A stretch of 64,000 nt of DNA from [Actinomadura] parvosata subsp. kistnae (GTDB lineage: Bacteria; Actinomycetota; Actinomycetes; Streptosporangiales; Streptosporangiaceae), in the NCBI RefSeq assembly GCF_900323885.1, contig NZ_OOHJ01000027.1, forward strand, positions 124,001-188,000. The letters run 5' to 3'. Below are positions 60,962 through 64,000 of this stretch, one piece after another. Under the pieces are notes generated by a model, which saw only the letters and a program-made list of their open reading frames with translations, did not search any database and was not told where the DNA came from. The position numbers and the translations under genes were made by a program. The stretch's first letter is position 1. Each line of letters starts with the position of its first letter.

Positions 60962-61941
60962 CAGCGCCCCCACCGCAGGCCGGGCGTCTCGACCGGCGCG
61001 TCCCACAGCCGGGTCAGCCGGTCGTCGAGCCGGCAGACCGTGACCGAGAAGCCCTGCATCTCCAGGCTCGTCACGTAGTTGCCCACCAGCGACCGCGCCA
61101 CCCGCGCCCCCTTGCCCTTGACGAACGCCGCCACCTCCGCGAACACCACGTACAGCTCCATGAGAGGAGTGCCGCCCATGCCGTTCACCATCACCAGCAG
61201 GTCGCCCTGGAGCGGCAGGTCGCTGTGGATCGCCTCCATCGCCACGCCCGCCAGCTCGCGCGCCGACACCATCGGCACCCTCGCCCGCCCCGGCTCGCCG
61301 TGGATGCCGATGCCCAGCTCCACGTCCGTCTCCGGCAGGTCGAACGTGGGCTTGCCGGCCGCCGGCACCGTGCACGACGACAACGCGATGCCGAACGAGC
61401 GGCTGCGCTCGTTCACCTCGGCCGCCACCGCCGCCACCTCGTTCAGCGGCGCGCCCTCCTCCGCCAGCGCCCCCGCCATCTTCTCCACGAACAGCGTCGC
61501 GCCCGTGCCGCGCCGGCCCGCCGTGTAGAGGGAGTCCTGGACGGCCACGTCGTCGTCGACCAGCACGCTGACCACCTCGACGCCGTCGGCCAGGTCGGCG
61601 GCCATCTCGAAGTTGAGCACGTCACCCGTGTAGTTCTTGACGATGTGCAGCACCCCGGCGCCGCCGTCCACGGCGTTCGTGGCGTCGATGATCTGGTCGG
61701 GCACCGGCGAGGTGAAGACCTCGCCCGGGCAGGCGGCATCCAGCATGCCGTGGCCGACGAACCCGGCGTGCAGCGGCTCGTGCCCCGAACCGCCACCCGA
61801 GACCAGACCCACCTTCCCCGGGCGAGGGCCGTCCGCCCGGTAGACCACCCGGTCGCGGACGCGCAGCGACGGGTGGGCCGCGGCCATGCCGTTCAGCGCG
61901 TCCTCGACCACGGAGTCCGCCGAGTTGATGAGCTTCTTCAT
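60961..61941 (-). CDS. dhaK: Dihydroxyacetone kinase subunit DhaK
   Basis: A 326-residue subunit that binds dihydroxyacetone covalently through a His, visible in LGIGIHGEPGRARV. Other marks: VGLVSGGGSGHEPLHAGFVG near the N-terminus, VLHIVKNYTGDVLNFEMAAD and the C-terminal VNGMGGTPLMELYVVFAEVA. It starts at ATG 61941; TTG 61947 is another option. No ribosome site is visible, so the mRNA may be leaderless. Divergent from the P450 with AAAAC and GTTTT inverted arms between (61946-61963). Confidence 0.93.
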
Positions 61942-61995
61942 GGTCAAAACATCTGCCCGTTTTCACGACCGCGCAAGCGTCGTAGCGTGGGCGGG

Positions 61996-63162
61996 GTGGA
62001 TGTCGTCTACGACCCGTACGATCCCGCGGTGAACGACGAGCCCTACCCCGTCTACGCCCGGCTGCGCGCGCACGCGCCCCTGTACCACAACGCCGACCTC
62101 GGCTTCTGGGCACTGTCCCGCCACGCCGACGTCTCCGCCGCGCTGACCGACAGCGCGCTGCTGTCCAGCGACCACGGCCCCATGCTCGACCCGGGGGCGT
62201 GGGGGCCGCACGCCCGCACGTTCCTGTCGTTCGTGGCCATGGACCCGCCCGAGCACACCCGCATGCGCGCCGCGATCTCGCGCGGGTTCACCCCGCGCCG
62301 CGTCGCCGCCCTCGAACCCATGATCAGGCGGATCGCCCAGGGCCACATCGAGCGGGCGGTCGAACGGCGCGCCTTCGACTTCGCCCGCGACATCGCCGCC
62401 AGGCTCCCGCTCGACGTGATCTCCGAGCTGGTCGGCGTGCCGCCGTCCGAACGGGCACAGGTCCGCAGGAACTTCGGCGCCCTGCTCATGTACGACCCCG
62501 ACGGCAAGATGGCCGAGGACGGGCTCAGAAGCATCATCGGCCTCGGCGACTACTACCGCGCCATCGTCGCCGAACGCAGGAAGACCCCCCGCGACGACCT
62601 CGTCTCCGTGCTGGTCGCCGACGACGAGTTGACCGACGACGACATCGTCGCCTTCCTCTTCCTGCTCATCGGCGCCGGCGCCGAGACCACCACCCATCTG
62701 CTCAGCGCCGCCTGGTACTGGGCGTGGCGCAACCCCGGCCAGCGCGCCACCGCCTTCGCCGGGGCGATCGAGCCGTGGATGGAGGAATCGCTGCGCTACG
62801 ACACGCCCGCCCACGGCACCGCCCGCCGCCTCACCCGCGACACCGACTGGTACGGCGTCCGCGTCCCCAAGAACTCCAGGATGTGGCTGCTCATCGGCTC
62901 CGCCAACCGCGACGAGACCGTCTTCCCCGACCCCGACGTCTACGACCTCGGCCGCGACACCGGCCGCGCCATCAGCTTCGGCGCCGGCCGCCACTACTGC
63001 CTCGGCGGCCCCCTCGCCCGGCTCGAAGCCCGCATCGCCCTCGAAGAGCTCACAAAAGCCGTCAGACCCGGCTACGACGTCGATCCCGGCGGCATCAGCC
63101 GCACCGCCCACGGCAACGTGCGCGGCATGGTCAGCCTCCCCACTACCGTGACACCCGCCTGA
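61996..63162 (+). CDS. Cytochrome P450
   Basis: A 388-residue P450 distantly related to the first one. I-helix: LIGAGAETTTHLLSA; ExxR: EESLRYDTPAHGTARR; heme loop: SFGAGRHYCLGGPLARLEAR with the Cys ligand. GTG 61996 gives DVVYDPYDPAVNDEPYPVYA, the typical N-terminus; the frame extends upstream over the dhaK promoter without homology. A ferredoxin is not adjacent. The gene lies 18 nt ahead of a PlsC-like gene. Confidence 0.92.
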   Translation: MDVVYDPYDPAVNDEPYPVYARLRAHAPLYHNADLGFWALSRHADVSAALTDSALLSSDHGPMLDPGAWGPHARTFLSFVAMDPPEHTRMRAAISRGFTPRRVAALEPMIRRIAQGHIERAVERRAFDFARDIAARLPLDVISELVGVPPSERAQVRRNFGALLMYDPDGKMAEDGLRSIIGLGDYYRAIVAERRKTPRDDLVSVLVADDELTDDDIVAFLFLLIGAGAETTTHLLSAAWYWAWRNPGQRATAFAGAIEPWMEESLRYDTPAHGTARRLTRDTDWYGVRVPKNSRMWLLIGSANRDETVFPDPDVYDLGRDTGRAISFGAGRHYCLGGPLARLEARIALEELTKAVRPGYDVDPGGISRTAHGNVRGMVSLPTTVTPA

Positions 63163-63180
63163 GTAGGTTACCTTCTGCAC

Positions 63181-63939
63181 ATGGCTGAGATCGTGTACCC
63201 GCCGGTGATCGCCGCCGCGCGGACCCTCTTTCGCGTGCTCGACATCCGCTTCCACATGGAGGGCACCGAGCACGTGCCGCGGTCCGGGGGAGCGGTGCTG
63301 GTGAGCAACCACATCAGCTACCTCGACTTCATCTTCGCGGGGTTCGCCGCGCTGCCGTCCAAGCGCCTGGTGCGCTTCATGGCCAAGGAAGACGTGTTCA
63401 CCCACCGGATCTCGGGGCCGCTCATGCGCGGCATGCACCACATCCCCGTCGACCGGGGGGCCGGCGCGGGCTCGTACGCGACCGCGCTGCGCATGCTCAA
63501 AGCGGGCGAGGTCGTCGGCGTCTTCGCCGAAGCCACGATCAGCCGCTCGTTCACCGTCAAAGAGATCAAGAACGGCGCCATCCGCATGGCCATGGCCACC
63601 GGCACCCCGATCATCCCCGTCGGCCTCTGGGGCAGCCAGCGCCTCTGGACCAAGGGCCGCCCCCGCAAGCTCCTGCAACGCCACGTCCCCCTGACCATCC
63701 TCGTGGGCGAGCCCATCTACCCCAAGCGCGGCGAAAACGTCAACCAGCACACCTCCGACCTCCACGCCCGCCTGTCCGAACTCGTGGACCGCGCCCAGCG
63801 CACCTACCCGGAGGTGCCGAAGGGCGTCTGGTGGCAACCCGCCCACCTCGGGGGCACGGCCCCTACACCGGAGGAGGCCGCGGCCCTGGACGCCGCCGAA
63901 GCCGAGGCCCGCGCCAACCGCGACCAACCCACCACCTGA
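63181..63939 (+). CDS. 1-acyl-sn-glycerol-3-phosphate acyltransferase (PlsC-like)
   Basis: A 252-residue acyltransferase making phosphatidic acid from lysophosphatidate and acyl-CoA. The HX4D motif is LVSNHISYLDFIF, the glycerol-phosphate pocket is in VGVFAEATISRSFT, and the P-loop-like PVGLWGSQR follows. A 40-residue Ala/Glu-rich tail ends in DQPTT. The start ATG 63181 is 18 nt after the P450 stop and has TAGGTTACC-type promoter-like bases just before it. After its stop the window has only 61 bases, in which I see nothing. Confidence 0.9.
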   Translation: MAEIVYPPVIAAARTLFRVLDIRFHMEGTEHVPRSGGAVLVSNHISYLDFIFAGFAALPSKRLVRFMAKEDVFTHRISGPLMRGMHHIPVDRGAGAGSYATALRMLKAGEVVGVFAEATISRSFTVKEIKNGAIRMAMATGTPIIPVGLWGSQRLWTKGRPRKLLQRHVPLTILVGEPIYPKRGENVNQHTSDLHARLSELVDRAQRTYPEVPKGVWWQPAHLGGTAPTPEEAAALDAAEAEARANRDQPTT

Positions 63940-64000
63940 CCCACCCGCCCGCCGGCGCCGGCCCCTCAGCGGGCATCCGCCGCCCGCACGACGCAGCCCG

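Overview
The window is very GC-rich, uses GTG and TTG starts freely, and carries actinobacterial signature modules: a complete Mce transporter operon, an LprG/P55-type lipoprotein-transporter pair, and the chromosome block pyrG - NUDIX - xerD - parA - scpA - scpB - rluB - aroH - tyrA, with cmk - der further on. Together these point to the chromosome of a filamentous actinomycete. A Streptosporangiales member such as Nonomuraea is my best guess, but this is inference and not proven by the sequence.

Layout. 1-5.9 kb: a truncated SPFH/band-7 gene, a small Xre-type regulator, uvrB, a PepSY lipoprotein, and a divergent alpha/beta hydrolase-padR pair with an AT-rich operator. 5.9-6.9 kb: a 1-kb gene-free stretch made of repeats, namely a 30-unit array of a 16-bp motif, then a 33-bp minisatellite flanked by an imperfect 110-bp duplication. 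6.9-11.7 kb: RIO-type kinase, Uma2 protein, membrane coiled-coil protein, SDR plus alpha/beta hydrolase, DUF4126. 11.7-15.8 kb: a choline-kinase-like gene divergent from a dimethylglycine/sarcosine dehydrogenase-like gene, with a GGTCTAGACC operator between them and a HutC-type GntR regulator next door. 15.9-17.7 kb: nitronate monooxygenase and a hexapeptide acyltransferase. 17.8-28.1 kb: the housekeeping block from pyrG to tyrA. 28.1-36.1 kb: about 8 kb of accessory genes separating tyrA from cmk (P450, MarR/membrane protein/flavoprotein, DUF2795, two glycosyltransferases, TetR/carotenoid oxygenase). 36.1-39.8 kb: cmk, der, and a T-box riboswitch controlling a short archaeal-type aspartyl-tRNA synthetase. 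39.9-44.6 kb: P55-like MFS with LprG, MarR/CDF pair, Sfp-type phosphopantetheinyl transferase. 44.7-53.6 kb: yrbEAB-mceABCDEF-mas operon read on the minus strand, its genes mostly overlapping by 1-4 nt. 53.7-64 kb: aminopeptidase P, CBS protein, a Pro/Gln-repeat protein, GH114, a cyclase-TPP enzyme pair, dhaKLM, a second P450 and a PlsC acyltransferase.

A cross-cutting observation: five genes (SDR, choline-kinase-like, scpB, rluB, aspS2) are broken by seven single-base losses, every one in a short G or C run. Two of the five are housekeeping genes. This looks like a homopolymer under-call in the assembly rather than gene decay.
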